Positions 1 to 11,480 of a stretch of 64,000 nt of DNA are shown here, in pieces. The notes beneath the pieces are model-generated. The model had not been told where the DNA came from. It was given only the letters and a program-made list of their open reading frames with translations, and made no database searches. The position numbers were made by a program, and so were the translations under genes. The stretch covers positions 124,001 to 188,000 of the forward strand of contig PYSS01000073.1 of the NCBI GenBank assembly GCA_003049465.1, in the 5' to 3' direction. Origin of the DNA: Magnaporthiopsis rhizophila (lineage: Eukaryota > Ascomycota > Sordariomycetes > Magnaporthales > Magnaporthaceae). The first letter of the stretch is position 1, and each line of letters starts with the position of its first letter.

Positions 1-1917
1 GCGGCCAGGTCCCGGTCTTGTTCGCTCGTGAGGTGCTCATGCACGAGAACCGGCTGCAGCTTGCCAGTGATGCAGAGTATTGGGAACCGGTTCCTCGGAT
101 TTTCGTCATCTGCCGTCGTCGCGGATCCTCGGCCGTCGAACCTGCGTTTACCAGGCAGCTCAAACGGGCCGTCGACGAAATCTTCCCCGTCCACTAGGTG
201 GATGGCGTCGACCTTCGGGTTCAGGACGCCGGTGATTTTGCAATCGTGGCCGAGTGATTCCCACATATTCTCCACCGACGGCCCCTTTGCCCACTTGACG
301 CCCGTGTAGATGGACGCCCACGACCAGGTCGGAATCCCCCGTATTCGCCGATGCGTCCCCTCGACGACCTGCTCCCACAGCAGACCGCGTTCGACGTCTG
401 CCAGCCACAGACCCGCGACGTATATTCCCGCCGGCTCGGCGGCCTTCCCCCTCGCATCTCCGTCTCCGTCCCCACCGTCACGGCGGAGGGCCATCCCGAA
501 TTCGTCCGCCACCCCGCTCAGCGCAACAAGCCGGTCCGTATCCGGCTTGCTCAGGCTCGTCTCCGAGTACGACTCGACGACGGCCTCCCAGGCCTCGTGC
601 ACGTCCCGCGCCGACGCCAGGTCGAAGCTGACGCACGCCTTGAGCGACAGGTCGACGAACGTGTCCTTTTTGCTTTGCGCTGTTATGCGCTCGCCCACCT
701 CGTTCTGCGGGAGCTGGTCCTTGCACTGCAGGAACAAGCCCGAAGGCGTGTAACAAATAACGCGCCGGCTTAGCATCCACTCCTGGAACACCCACCCGCG
801 CGACAGGAGCTCGCTCCCGCTAATGTGCTGCCAGTAGTGCTCCTGCAGCGTCCGGTCCGTCGGGTACAGGTAAAAGTGGCCCCGCTGCCGCCCTCCGCCT
901 CGGCCCGCAGCAGCGTCGCGGTAGGGCAGCCGGATCAGCGGCGGGATCTTGTCCTCGTCGTCGCTGCTGAAGAGGCCCGTTTGCAAGGTGGTGCTTGTGG
1001 CGGCGATGGTGAAGAGCGACTGCTGGTAGTAGTCGGCCATGCTGACAGACTCGGTCGCCCACTCGCCGTCAGGGCCTTGGATGATGCAGAGAGTGTCAAT
1101 CCAGACGTGACGGATGCCCAGCTTGCGCGCCAGTGTGAACACATCGACGAACAGCTGCGGGAGGCGCCCGAAGCCCTCGCCGCCGAGGCGCCGCTCGTAG
1201 TTGGCGGTCGTGGTCGCGCAGAGCTGCGTCTCGGGCTGGATCCAGCGATGGCTGACGGTGATGTACCTCCCTTGCTGGCCTTCGGTTCGGCGCAGTCTGA
1301 AGGTTGAACGTCCGTCGACTTCGATGCAGTGCTTGGGCAGCGGGACGACGTCTTGGCTGATGCGCTGTCGGCCCGACAGGCTCTGCGAGCAGAGGGAGTG
1401 CCCCTGACACACCTTCAGCCACCGGTCGATGGTCGCGGCAAATTCGTCCGAGCCCGTGTTCTTCTTGATGTATCTGCCGACAATGTCGCCGCTGGTCGAG
1501 GCCGGCGTCCCTAGCGGTCGGTTAGCCGTCGAACTCGCCGCCAGAGGCCCAGGTTGGAGGGGAGAGGGGGCACGAACCAGCGTCAGCCGTGACATGGAAC
1601 TCGACCATGTTGTTCGTCGCCTCCTCCGTGTTCCGGAGCGGGCTGTGCCAGACCGAGGCTTTGAGGCGGACAATGTTCAGTGCCGAAGCTCGATCGCTTG
1701 TGTCCCAGCCGTTGGCTCTCTCGACCTCGAAGTGTACCCAATGGCGCGTCTCGAGTGAACCACCGTGCTCTTGGAAAGAATCGACCAGGAACTTGCAGAA
1801 CTGGCAATTGGTCGCCGCCGAAGCCAGCAGGTCGGGAACGCCATAACCCCGCCATGGGAACGAGTCAGCCGAGAAGGCTTGAATGTCGAATGATTGACAG
1901 CGTTGACAGAGCGACAT
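1..1917 (-). CDS. HET-domain (heterokaryon incompatibility) protein, C-terminus beyond window
   Basis: The gene is read on the minus strand from the ATG at 1917 and is still open at base 1, so its C-terminus is missing. One 67-nt intron (1511-1577, GTTCGT donor, GGCTAAC branch, CTAG acceptor) joins two frames and gives a continuous protein. The N-terminal cysteine-rich segment reads CQRCQSFDIQAFSADSF. The HET core follows with YITVSHRW, then ARKLGIRHVWIDTLCIIQ, MADYYQQSLFTIAATS and RGWVFQEWMLSRRVICYT, the standard order of HET motifs. HET proteins trigger programmed cell death when non-self individuals fuse; the partner here is unknown. The start at 1917 was chosen because it immediately precedes the conserved cysteine segment; in-frame ATGs lie slightly upstream. 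No frameshift is seen, unlike the HET relic at 56 kb. Confidence 0.85.
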
Positions 1918-2525
1918 CCTTAAGGCTGGCGACGCCTGGCTTCTGCGTGTTCTGATTGCCAGCATCCGGACGCACATGGTGTGGAGGGGACGAGGGTCAA
2001 GGCTTTTTGATGCAGTTGTCACAATGGCCCGCCATTCGTGCCAGCGCGCCAATGCTAAACGGCACCGCCACCACCATCCAGTCTGGCTCGGACGTCCATG
2101 TTCGTGCATCGCCTTCATCAACCCGCCCGTGCCCGTTTTCGATCGAAAGATCAAAAAGCACCCTCCTTCAAGCCATACGGCCATCCATTTTGATGCGGCG
2201 CCGTCGCCTCATCGCTTTCTTGAAAGGGCAGCTACGACGAACAAGCCCCGCACTTCTCTATTCCGCCCCTCTCCATCGGACTGCTGCAGCTGGCGGGGTT
2301 CCCCTCCATCTTGCTGCCGACGACGGCCCGGCTGCCACAGCACTACGAGCCGACCATCAGCGTGCAACAGGTCACCGATGGAGACGATGGAGACGGAATG
2401 GAGCAAGGTCTGTTGGCCAGCGAATATGCGCATCAGCAGCGACAGCAGGTTCGTGTCCGAATTGACCCCCCGTCGTCGTTTGATGCCAAAGGGCCACCAA
2501 GATTGACAACTCGTGAAAGGCCATA
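1918..2525. other. intergenic region between divergent HET and membrane-protein genes
   Basis: The stretch holds overlapping short ORFs on both strands but none with recognisable motifs. It probably contains the two promoters and possibly a missing first exon of the rightward gene. Confidence 0.4.
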
Positions 2526-3265
2526 GATGGAGTGTTGACGCCAGGCCGGCAAACGTCTCCCGGCGGGCCAAGGCCTCCCCGAGCTAACAGGCGAGGCAAC
2601 AACTCCAACCGTACGACCGCGGTAAGCAATTCTAAATGTCCACCCCGTCGCGCAGTTTCTGACTGAATGTCTAATTAGACGCAAACCGCTGGGGGGAAAG
2701 CGACCAAGTTCCACGATTCGTTGTCGTACTGGAATAAAAACGGAAGGCGAGGTGCCGTGTTGGCTGTATTCTGGCTCATGACTGCCATATCCGTCATCCA
2801 TGGCATCTACCAGACATGCCGGTTCGTCCAGCTGGTTGGTGAGGGCCAAGGATGCACTTGGTAAGTCGCTGCTCGGCCCTAGCTACCGAGAAACGGCTGT
2901 CGACCTGGGCTGACCCTTCGGACAGGCGCTACTATTTTCAAATGGTGTACCCCGCCTGCGCCTTGCCCTGGACCCTACTGCTGGCGTATTTCGTCAACAG
3001 GAGATACGCGCTGCGGAGGAAACTATGGGATCGATCGTTACTAACAGCCCGGCGTCTGATGAATGCGGTATTCGTCATCACCGTCGCGGTCTGGATCCTG
3101 GCTATGGCTACGCTTCAACACAGTTCGTTTTCTCGCGTAGGAGAAAAGGAGGGTCCACCTTGTGAGGTGATGGACGACGGTGAGCACTCCGGCTTCATGT
3201 TCGCGGCGTCATACCTCTTGGCGTTTACGATTCTTGGCGGCCTTGGAATGTTGTGCGCTCTTTAG
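2526..3265 (+). CDS. small four-helix membrane protein, 5' end unresolved
   Basis: I do not recognise the family. Three coding blocks can be joined: one ending at 2621, then 2679-2860, then 2926-3265. The introns are 2622-2678 (GTAAGC donor, CTGAC branch, TTAG acceptor) and 2861-2925 (GTAAGT donor, GCTGAC branch, ACAG acceptor). The product has a basic, Asn- and Pro-rich N-terminal region and then four hydrophobic segments: around GAVLAVFWLMTAISV, the segment containing YPACALPWTLLLAYF, NAVFVITVAVWILAMA, and the C-terminal AASYLLAFTILGGLGMLCAL. No in-frame ATG is visible upstream in the first block, so another exon probably lies within 2300-2525 or translation starts internally. It is divergent from the HET gene. 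The function is not inferable, and the 5' boundary is uncertain. Confidence 0.5.
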
Positions 3266-3567
3266 ATCTGTATGAGGAAGTCGACTCGCCGTAAAGTATT
3301 GCGACGGGGCGACTTGGGCATTCCCTAGGCCCCTGCCCTGCAGCGTCCCCATCGCTTCTGTCTCCTTCCGCGATTGACCGGTGGAAGAAGCGATTGAGGG
3401 GTGTCTTCGGCATCTACACAAGCCATGAAGGAGAGGGAGTCCGTCGCAAGAGGGTCGCGCCGGCGGATTTGTTCAAAGGAGATAAACCAAGTAGTGGCCA
3501 CTGTGTTCTTCACGTCGCGATACCGCCCTTCCTCTCCGAAATCCCCGTTGAGGAAATCGGAAATCGA

Positions 3568-5483
3568 TCATATCCTCCTCTTCCTCTCCCAGTAGCGACG
3601 ATGATCTTCCGAGTCGACATCATCTTTCAAGTCGACGTCATCTTTCAAGTCGACGTCGTCTGATAACGGAGTACTTCGGTCACCTTGTGGCCTAGAAGAC
3701 CCGTCTTCAGGTTGGTCGCCGAAATAACTGTTGAAATTGAAGAAGTCGCTATACTCGGAACCACCGGTAGTTTTCGGGGCGGAGTGGTCAGCCCTATCGA
3801 AGTCGCACAGTCTCGGCGCTGGGGCCTCCTCGCTCTCGTGAACCGCCCCGGCGATCCAGCGTTCGAGTCTCTCTGCAGCCGTCAGCTTTGGGGTCTCTTT
3901 GCCGTTGCCCGTAACGGAGGTGTGGCAGAGGGGTTGGTCCGGCCGAAACAGCCTGGCGAGGGCGGCGAGATCCAGTGCCTCTTGTTCCTCTGCGTTTTTT
4001 TTAGCTCCTCGGGCAGGCGGAAACTGCCAGGTGGGCCGTTTAAATATTTAACAATGGGCTGTGACCACGGGAGAGCGCGGAGGGCGAACTCGTAGGCGTG
4101 GCGCAGAACATGCTCGACTAGTTCTAGCGAGTCCTCGGGCCCGTTCGAGGCGCATAACGGACAGGATCTGATCCCCACCGCCTGAACCGCGGACCAGGAC
4201 AAAAGGGTCGAAAGAGGGTTGAACAAAAGCTCGTTCTCGTGCTCGGCCTGCAGGTGGCTCCCCATGCTTTCTATTGTTCGGTGATCCGCATCTTGCTCTT
4301 TGCAAAACGGGCACTGCCACCGCGGCAGATGGGTCTCCTTGATGTGGGCTTCCCATTCGCCCCGTGTGCAGAAGAGAAGCTGCGGCGTGGGGCGGTTTTT
4401 TGCAATGCAGGTGTAAGGGCACAGGTCTTCGATGACATGCTGTCTTCAGGCCGAGCGGGCGCTGATTAGTTTCTGGCGGTTGGACGGAATTGAAGCGCGA
4501 CCACCTACCTGCATATCCGAGGGTTTCTAAACGTTTTAGCAGGCAAGGACTGGCAGCAGTAGGGACATATCGATATCTCTCGGTCCAATAGACAGAAAGG
4601 TGCTTCTGGAAACTCGGCATCGGAAGCGATGCAGGTGATTTGAGTCCTCGCCGTCCCTGGCGTGTACTTCGCCGCCGGCGCGTGCTGGAGGGTTCCCTCG
4701 GCCGTGGATGCAAGTAAAAGGCCAGAGATGGTTGGCGCCCCGCATCCCTTGCCTTTCCCAGGCACGACAAACGCGGAGACTTGGAGTCCAGCTTTGTCCC
4801 CGACTTCCGGAGGTTTATTATGCGGCTCCCCCGTCCTTGGGACTTCGGGGATGGTGGGCGGGGCGTGGTCATATCTTCGAGCTCCCGAGCGTCGTTGGGC
4901 TAGGAGGAAGTAGTGCCTCCGCCTGAGATTCGCGTCGAAGTCGCTTTTGAATGTTGTTCATCTTGGAGATGCCGATGGCGTTGACATGATGGCCTTGGTC
5001 TGTCTTGCGAAACAAGCCTTCTTCAGCCGGGCGAAGGAGGGCTAAGCACTCGAGATGGGCCCTAAACTCGGGATATGCGTCCCGGTCGAATGATCGGTCG
5101 GCTCTGCGGCTCTGCGACGCCTTTCCAGTGTGATGGATAGCGGCGCCGATGAGGGCTAGGTTTTTGATGGCGGTATCGATGTTCTGGATGCTTTCGCCAG
5201 AGTCGTTCCCGAGGCTCGCATGGTAGTTGAGGGAATCGGCTAATATGGTAAGCACGTTCTTTACTAGGGTCAGGTCGTTCGCGCGACCTTGGAGTCTCGA
5301 ATCGAGGGACGCCCCCGGCTTCGCGGTAGCCCCTATGCCGTCTGCCCAGAGATTGAAATCTGCCTGTCGGTTTTCCAGCGCTTTATTGGCCCTTGTGCTT
5401 TCGGAGGCCAAGATTCGCTCGAACTTGGAAATGCAAGTCTTTGTGAGATCCAGAACGGACCCCGGGGCCGTGGATCCGCCCAT
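3568..5483 (-). pseudogene. C2H2-type zinc-finger protein, frameshifted
   Basis: Read leftward from the ATG at 5483 (MGGSTAPGSVLDLTKTC). The layout matches a fungal family with an N-terminal helical domain (FNLWADGIGATAKPGASLDS), a basic linker and Cys/His fingers. The fingers include ICPYCCQSLPAKTF, HVIEDLCPYTC, RWQCPFCKEQDADHRTIE and SCPLCASNGPEDSLELVEH. An intron at 4444-4508 (GTAGGT donor, AACTAAT branch) joins two finger segments in frame. At least three places need a one-base shift to keep the expected protein: near 4945 (an A4 run between IQ and KSDFDANL), near 4880 and near 3885. After the last shift the reading continues as LTAAERLERWIAGAVHE to a stop at 3568. The gene is probably decayed; isolated sequencing errors are an alternative. 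The DNA or RNA target is unknown. Confidence 0.6.
3613..3660 (-). repeat. 18-bp tandem repeat at the 3' end of the zinc-finger relic
   Basis: GTCGACGTCATCTTTCAA is repeated about 2.7 times with one-base variation. On the minus strand it encodes repeats of the acidic peptide DDVDLK. Confidence 0.8.
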
Positions 5484-5645
5484 GGTAGGCCTCGCCTGAC
5501 CATCTAACGCTGCCACGTTACGTTGAATCAACGATTTGGGCCGTTTTCTGGCGTTCTCTAAAATCGATGTTAAGGATGGGACGGAGTGAGGGCATTACCC
5601 CGCCATCGTGGCCGACGACGCAATCGTTGATTCATTCCTTTCCCC

Positions 5646-8232
5646 TTGCCCAAAACCATCGAGCGGGGTAGGCATGGACTCTTCTTGACAACTGAGACGG
5701 CGCAGCCCGCTCTGGTATCCGAGAGGACTATGACCATCCCTCTCAGACATGAGCATCCCCACCCAGGCATGGCTAAAAACCCTTGCTCTCTCCTTGTTAC
5801 ACAGGCAGCAAGTATGTGTCGTATTATCTTTCGGGCTGGCCTCAAACCGTCCGAAGCCAGCTATCGCCTAGCGTACGAAGTCGCCACCAAACTTCACCTC
5901 ATCAGCAGATATATCGACTCCCTTCCGCCTTATTGGATCGAATCAGACGTTAAACAACTCTGCAAAGAACTTCTGCGGTTCTTGGCCACTGAGCGACTTG
6001 ACAGGGCAACTTTCTTCAGGACACGAACAGACAAGGCAGGAAGACTCAAAGCCACCTGCGACGAACTCCTAGCTAGGTTGACAAACTAAGACGATACAGA
6101 GGGCCAGAGATTGCCCGACTTTGTGTTGCAGCGCCGCGACGGTACTGATGACTCGGCTCACATCCACGACGGCATCTACAAGGCCCTCGAGATGGTAACA
6201 AAGTGCGACCTGGAGTCTCACGGAAATGGGACACCAACCAACGACCGAAGCGTCCGAGATTTGCGACGTCCGGCAAAGCTGTGCCTGCATGAGAGCGGCC
6301 AAACCGACAGTTATGCTTTTTCCAACGTTAAAATCCTCGTGTCAGGCATGGATATAAATATCTGGGAGGAGTTTTGTCTGAGAGCGTACGTACGATCAGT
6401 CCGCGGAGCCGGCCATCCGGGGGTCAGAGCCTAAAAGCAGGACGATCGATCATTCCACAGCAAATCACATCCTCTAGGCTATTAATATCACCCCTTGCTA
6501 TCACGGTTACTCGCTAACAGTTAAACATTTAGTCACCAACAAGTACAAAGCACAACCGAGGATTACCAGAAGCCGCTTAGCCGAAAAGGGTTCTGTCCAA
6601 TCCTAAAAAGGGATCTTTCGGCTCGTCTCTTTTTGTCATTTAGGAACAACTGCAGCCTTATCTCGCTCAAAAAGGCGGAGGTCCCAAGGCAAACTCTGGA
6701 GTCTGAAAATAAAGAATCCTTCGCAAATATCCTTCACAATTACAAGCTCACGCCTAAAAACAAGGTCGTATTGGCCTACGCAATTGCTCGAGCCTATTAG
6801 CAATACCACGATTCAAAGCTGATGCGAACAAAATGGACGAGCGAATCTATCCGGTTCATCACGAGAAAGGGAATAAAGGGCAAGAAGGACAGCTGCTCCT
6901 GTGCGCATACCTGTCGTTCCCTTTCGGCCTCCCCAGCAACCCCTCCGATAACGTCTTCTACGAGGATATGTTAAGTCACAGATACCCTCGCATCTTTGAC
7001 ATCGCTGTCCTTCTTCTAAAAATCGGCCTCGGTAGGCCTTTCCGATCAGCAAACAAACAGGACCCGGTTGCACAAGCAAATTTCAACCACAAAATCGCAA
7101 CCGATCAGCTTCTCAAATTGCACAAGGCCAGCTAGAACGGTTTCACGAACAAGCGGTACTTCGACGGGGCCATCAAGTTCTGCTTCAACGGCGAGAACTT
7201 TATCCCGACCTCGAAACAACCAAAAACTAGCCGACAGGGCATCGTGGTACCTACAACCCCCCATAACAGCGTCCGAAAGACAAGGAGGGATCAATTTCCG
7301 CCGGAGAACTTTCTACAAGAATATGGTCCGACCGCTTAAGTGGCTAGCAAAGACGGGCTTCATAAGCCAGACAGGGAACATCACCTACGTCGGCAAAAAA
7401 CAGAAGCCTCCAGACCGGTTAGCGTTAGCCGACGCAGCCCGGCTACCTGAGCCAAAGGCGCTCTTCCACAGTGCTAGTATGCCACTTTCGAGATTTCGCC
7501 TTAGCCCTTCTGGTTTCGCTCCGGTAAACAAAGACAAGCGTCTCGTGCCGGATTCGTCCGTTTCCTGCTTCTTTGTAAGCACCTTATTCCGGCGAAGACT
7601 GACTCCTCAATTCGTAGTCGTCCCTAAGATGTGGCTTGATGACCTTATAAGATCAGCAAGCAAGTGGAACAGAAACGATGACTGGCCAAGGATCCAGTCA
7701 CAACGCGCATCCGGGTGGCTATCCTGGACACGGGATTCAACAGGGGCCTGCCCGTCTTCGAGCAAAAGACGAGCCTGCTTGGGTGCCGAGAAAAAGGACT
7801 TTGTCGACGGCGCACCAACCGTGAAGGACGAATTTGGTCACGGCACCTTTATGGCGAGACTTATTATGGAGTGTGCCCCTGGAGCAGAGATTCTGGTGGC
7901 GCGTGTCGCCAGGAACACGAAGGAGCTCGAAAAAAGCAAGGACAGGATAAGACAGGTGAGTGGATAACTATAATCACAGGTAGGATAGCTAAGCTTACCC
8001 ATCTGGTTCGTTAGGCTGTTCTGTGGGCTGGGCAACCGGGCAAGGCCGACATTATATCCACGTCCTTCGGCTTTCCGACCGAAGATAAGGACATACGTGA
8101 GGCTATCGAGACGGTGCAGCGAGAGCGCAAGGAAAAAATAATCTTCCTCGCCAGCACGGGGAAATCGTCCTCGGACGATGAGAGCTTTCCTGCTCGGCAT
8201 CCCTCCGTGATTTCCGTGTACGCTTCCACCTA
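5646..8232 (+). pseudogene. DUF7580-subtilisin (S8) fusion relic
   Basis: Translated pieces match in order the fungal class with an N-terminal DUF7580 domain and a C-terminal subtilisin-like protease. DUF7580-like pieces are GIYKALEMVTKCDLESHG, LAYAIARAY, SHRYPRIFDIAVLLLKIGLG and FDGAIKFC. The linker MVRPLKWLAKTGFISQTG follows. The protease shows its Asp motif (RVAILDTGFN, near 7715) and His motif (EFGHGTFMARL, near 7835). A probable intron near 7956-8013 separates KDRIRQ from AVLWAGQPGKADIISTSFG. After SVISVYAST the frame closes at 8232, before any GTS catalytic-serine motif. In-frame TAG codons at about 6798 (ARAY-stop-QYHDS) and 7132 (HKAS-stop-NG) replace positions where tryptophan is expected, and further frame changes lie between 7260 and 7730. 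The family is associated with fungal non-self or defence repertoires; that role is inference. Confidence 0.65.
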
Positions 8233-9081
8233 AATTTCTAATCTGCCTGTTGCCAATATGCTGGGCTTTGCTTTCGTTGGAACGGATTTACAACGGCAAA
8301 GCCCCCCCCCAAAAAAAAAGAAAGAAAGGAAAAGTCAATGGCTAGGCTCTTTCTGTGGCGTTGCCTCTGTGGTGTCGCCGACGCGATAGGCAGCAAGTTG
8401 AAAGAGGCAGGGGCGGGCAAGGCGTGCGGGGTCTCGGCGGCACTCCATTCTATGTAGGTATGCAGCTGTGGCGTGTACCTTGCCTTGTGGCATCCACAGC
8501 TTTGGTGGTCTGTCTGGCCTGCTCCCCAGGCTCTGCCCGACGCTCAGGAAACTTGGGCGAACCTACGCAAACCAAAAAAAAAAAAAAAAAAAAAAAAAGT
8601 GAGAACCTCTAAGCAGGTATCGAGCTGGCTGGCTTTGCCCTATACTCGCACGACAAAAACCTCACGGCAGCAAGGCGCGAAAAAAAAGGACTGCCTCCGT
8701 CTGCCAGCAGGTGACTGACTGACCGACTTTGCCCCAGTGTACCGTCAGCGGCAGATACCAGATCAGCCAGGACGGCATCCCCTTCGGTCGCGCCCCTGTT
8801 GCGCCAGCCTCGCGATCGCCCTGCCATGCAGATCCCACCCCGCAAACGCCGCAGACTACTCGTCCAGGACCTTGCCTCCCCGGCCTGGGCATCGCTGAGC
8901 TTCTGGAAAGGTTCTGGAGCGACGAGTTCTTGAGAGGGTTGCCGGCGCCGAGCGGGGCGTCTGACGAATTGCCCTTGGTGCCCTTGGCTTCACCATTGAC
9001 GCCCTTTGTGACGAAGGTGCCACTTCAGCTGCCGAGGACGACTGGAACGACGAGGACGACGATGAAGAGGATCAAAGACTT
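8233..9081. other. low-complexity interval, no supported gene
   Basis: It contains a C8-A9 run near 8300, a 25-base A tract (8574-8598) and short open frames without motifs. A fragment near 8990-9160 reads GFTIDALCDEGATSAAEDDW followed by an acidic run. It looks protein-like but has no start and an upstream stop. Confidence 0.4.
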
Positions 9082-10237
9082 TCAGCCTCTACAGCTCACA
9101 CAGACCGGCCTGCCGGAGGCCTCGGCGGCGGCTCGGTAGTGGCTCACAAAGTACCGGTTTGACGGCGGGCGGGAACAGCATTTGGTGGCTTCTGCGGCGA
9201 CGACGAGGTGCGTGTAGATCTCCCGCTTACTGAAGGAAAAGTAATTGTAATCGTAGGACTGGCCAGGCATTTCAAGGCTGGTAAGTGGTATAGACTGCGG
9301 CTTTCTTGTGTGATATTTGCCAGCTATGGCGAGGGCCAGTTGAAGCAGCTCCATGAAAACCGACCCTTGAATCTCGCAACCCACCACCAGCGCAACCCTG
9401 CTTTCGGCGGACCTTCATATCGCGACAAAATTCACGGGGCCAACCGTAATAGGTTGTGCCGCCGACGATTTTACCTGTGCTTCTATCCAGCTCGACACGC
9501 TCACCCATCTGGTTGACGGTCACCAAGGGTTTTTCTCGTCAGCGAAGCCGATGACGCCGACGTTAGGCGCGTATAAACGGTTGACGTTGGCGAGGAGGGA
9601 CTTGGCGGCATCGACAAGCACCGCGTCGGCAACGCCCGGGGTTGGCTGCAGTGGCTTGATTCGGGCCGGATCCATGGCCCGCGTCGAGTTGGGCTTCAGG
9701 ACGGGCAGCCAGTTGGCGGCCGGCAGGCCATACCAGGCCGTTGATGGGTCGCCGTGGGTCGAGGGCAGCAAGAAGGGGGGCCGGTGCCGGAGCCGTGGAG
9801 CTGGTCCTTTCCTTTTTTCGGTTCACCGGCAACGTAAAGCTTGCCCCGCTTGTCGCCTGAGCACTTCTTGAGGTCGGGAGTCCTCAGCGGGCGGATGGAG
9901 GTTATAGGCTGAAAGTACAGCGCCTCAAAGGCACGCACCTCCAGAAAAGTTGCGAAGCTCGACAGCGTAGTCGTCGAGACCCAGTCGTCGGATTCAAGAG
10001 GGACCGTGGCGTTGACGAGCTCGAGGAATTGCGCCGTGTTGCAGTGCTTGTTTCTGGGTGGAGTGTTTGGTGGTGATTGTGTTTGTTTGGTGCTGAGGGA
10101 AGAGAGGTGCAAGGGTTCGGCGGGTTTGTTTGTACCTTGGAAGCTGGAAGGTTGCTCGTGTTTAGGCCCGACAGCATGGCCAGGGCCAAACATACAAGGA
10201 ATGATACGAGCTGGAGGCAAGCCATAGGCGAGGCCAT
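9082..10237 (-). pseudogene. secreted protein of unknown family, frameshifted
   Basis: The ATG at 10237 opens a typical signal peptide (MASPMACLQLVSFLVCLALA). An 89-nt intron (10047-10135, GTACAA donor, ACAAG acceptor) joins it to a mature region beginning HCNTAQFLELVNATVPLESD and continuing EVRAFEALYFQPITSIRPL. At a G6 run (9775-9780 on the plus strand) the frame must shift by one base. It then continues as LLPSTHGDPSTAWYGLPAAN, PVLKPNSTRAMDPARIKPLQ and NVNRLYAPNVGVIGFADEKN. A further shift is likely near 9400, after which an open frame runs to about 9082. I recognise no catalytic motif or family. The signal peptide suggests secretion. A single miscalled homopolymer base could restore the central part, so the label pseudogene is provisional. 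Confidence 0.5.
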
Positions 10238-10489
10238 GGTCGTCTGGAAGACCAACTTTGATTACGGTAATAAACCATTAGCTATTGTCCGAAACTCACA
10301 CACCAGAACCCATCCATTTCCCAGGGCGCCAGTGAACCAGTTATCGAAACCAACAAGCAAAGCAGCAGAAAGAAGCCAACCACACCTACATCTGCACCTC
10401 CTCCTCGTCCACAGTCGCTACACACCATTGTTCTTCTCCAGGAACGAGCAGGCCGGCGTGGTAGGTGAAGAAGTCGAGCAGGCGGCGTG

Positions 10490-10830
10490 GAAGAAGTAGG
10501 TGCAGCTCCGGATGTGATTGTGCAGGAAGGAGTTGTACAAGAAGAAGTAGGCTTCGAACGTGGTTGTGCAGGAAGAAGTTGTCCAACGAGAAGCAAAAAA
10601 CAATACCGACAAAAAAACACTAGGCGGGGTGAGGGCAGGGGGAGAGGGGAGGGGCGGGCGCCTACTGGGCCGGCTGGGCCGGTCGGGTCTCCCGGTGCCA
10701 GGTCGTCTGGTTATACAGCGAGAAGTAGGCGCTCCGGACGTGGTTGTGCAGGAAAAAGTTGTCGTACGAGAAGAAGTAGGAGCACCGGACGTGATTGTGC
10801 AGGAAGAAATCGTCAGTCTTCTCCTGACCG
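10490..10830. repeat. degenerate tandem repeats with core GGACGTGGTTGTGCAGGAA
   Basis: Variants of GGACGTGGTTGTGCAGGAA followed by GAAGTTGTCCAACGAGAAG occur near 10510, 10558, 10736 and 10785, separated by G-rich spacers. Open frames exist on both strands, giving repeated DVVVQEK- or FFLHNHV-like peptides. Neither strand has a convincing gene start. One further copy lies at 31437-31456. Confidence 0.75.
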
Positions 10831-11199
10831 AGCTCCTCCTCCAGGGTGTCCGCCCAGAGGATGTTGCACATGAGCCCCTGCGTAGGGGGCTCTCTTGAAC
10901 CGGCGTCAATCTGTGGGTGGGTGCGGAAGACCAGGCGTCAGCGTTGGGTCACAGACAAGTGAGAAGACGACGGCGAGGGATCCAGGAGGAGAGAGACGGA
11001 CCTTTTTTTGTTCATCGCACCTGTATCTGCGGACTCTTGGCGGCTCTTGATGCTCGTATCCCTCGCTCTGGCGCGCGGTGGTCGCACGTCGTGTGTGGGC
11101 GAGTGCGGAGGCTATGGCATGGCCATAGGAAAGAAACGGTGGGGAAAAGGTGAGCAAAGCCCCGCGCTTCTCGTAAAGGAATGCAGGGGATGTTGGCCG

Positions 11200-11480
11200 C
11201 TGGTCGAGAAAGAATTCGGTGCTGGCGTTTGAGTGGCCGCCGCCATCGTCACTGCTGTCATCGTCTCTGTGCTCGAGATCCTTTGGCGCCTTGGGAATAG
11301 GCTTGATAGAAGTGTGGCAAATATTTGGGTTGGCAGGCCGCTGGTCGAGAAAGAATTCGGCGCTGGCGTTTTGAGTGGCCGCCGCCATCGTCGCTGCTGT
11401 CATCGCCTCGAGATCCTTTGGCGCTTTGGGGGCAGGTTCGGCAGAAGTGTGTGGCAAATATTTGGGTTGGTAAGTAAGGT
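11200..11480. repeat. 141-bp direct tandem duplication
   Basis: Two adjacent units start at 11200 and 11341 with CTGGTCGAGAAAGAATTCGG. Both share GAGTGGCCGCCGCCATCGTC, CTCGAGATCCTTTGGCGC and GTGGCAAATATTTGGGTTGG. The second unit runs into a TAAGTAAGGTAGGTAGGTGG microsatellite near 11480. No coding role is evident. Confidence 0.85.
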
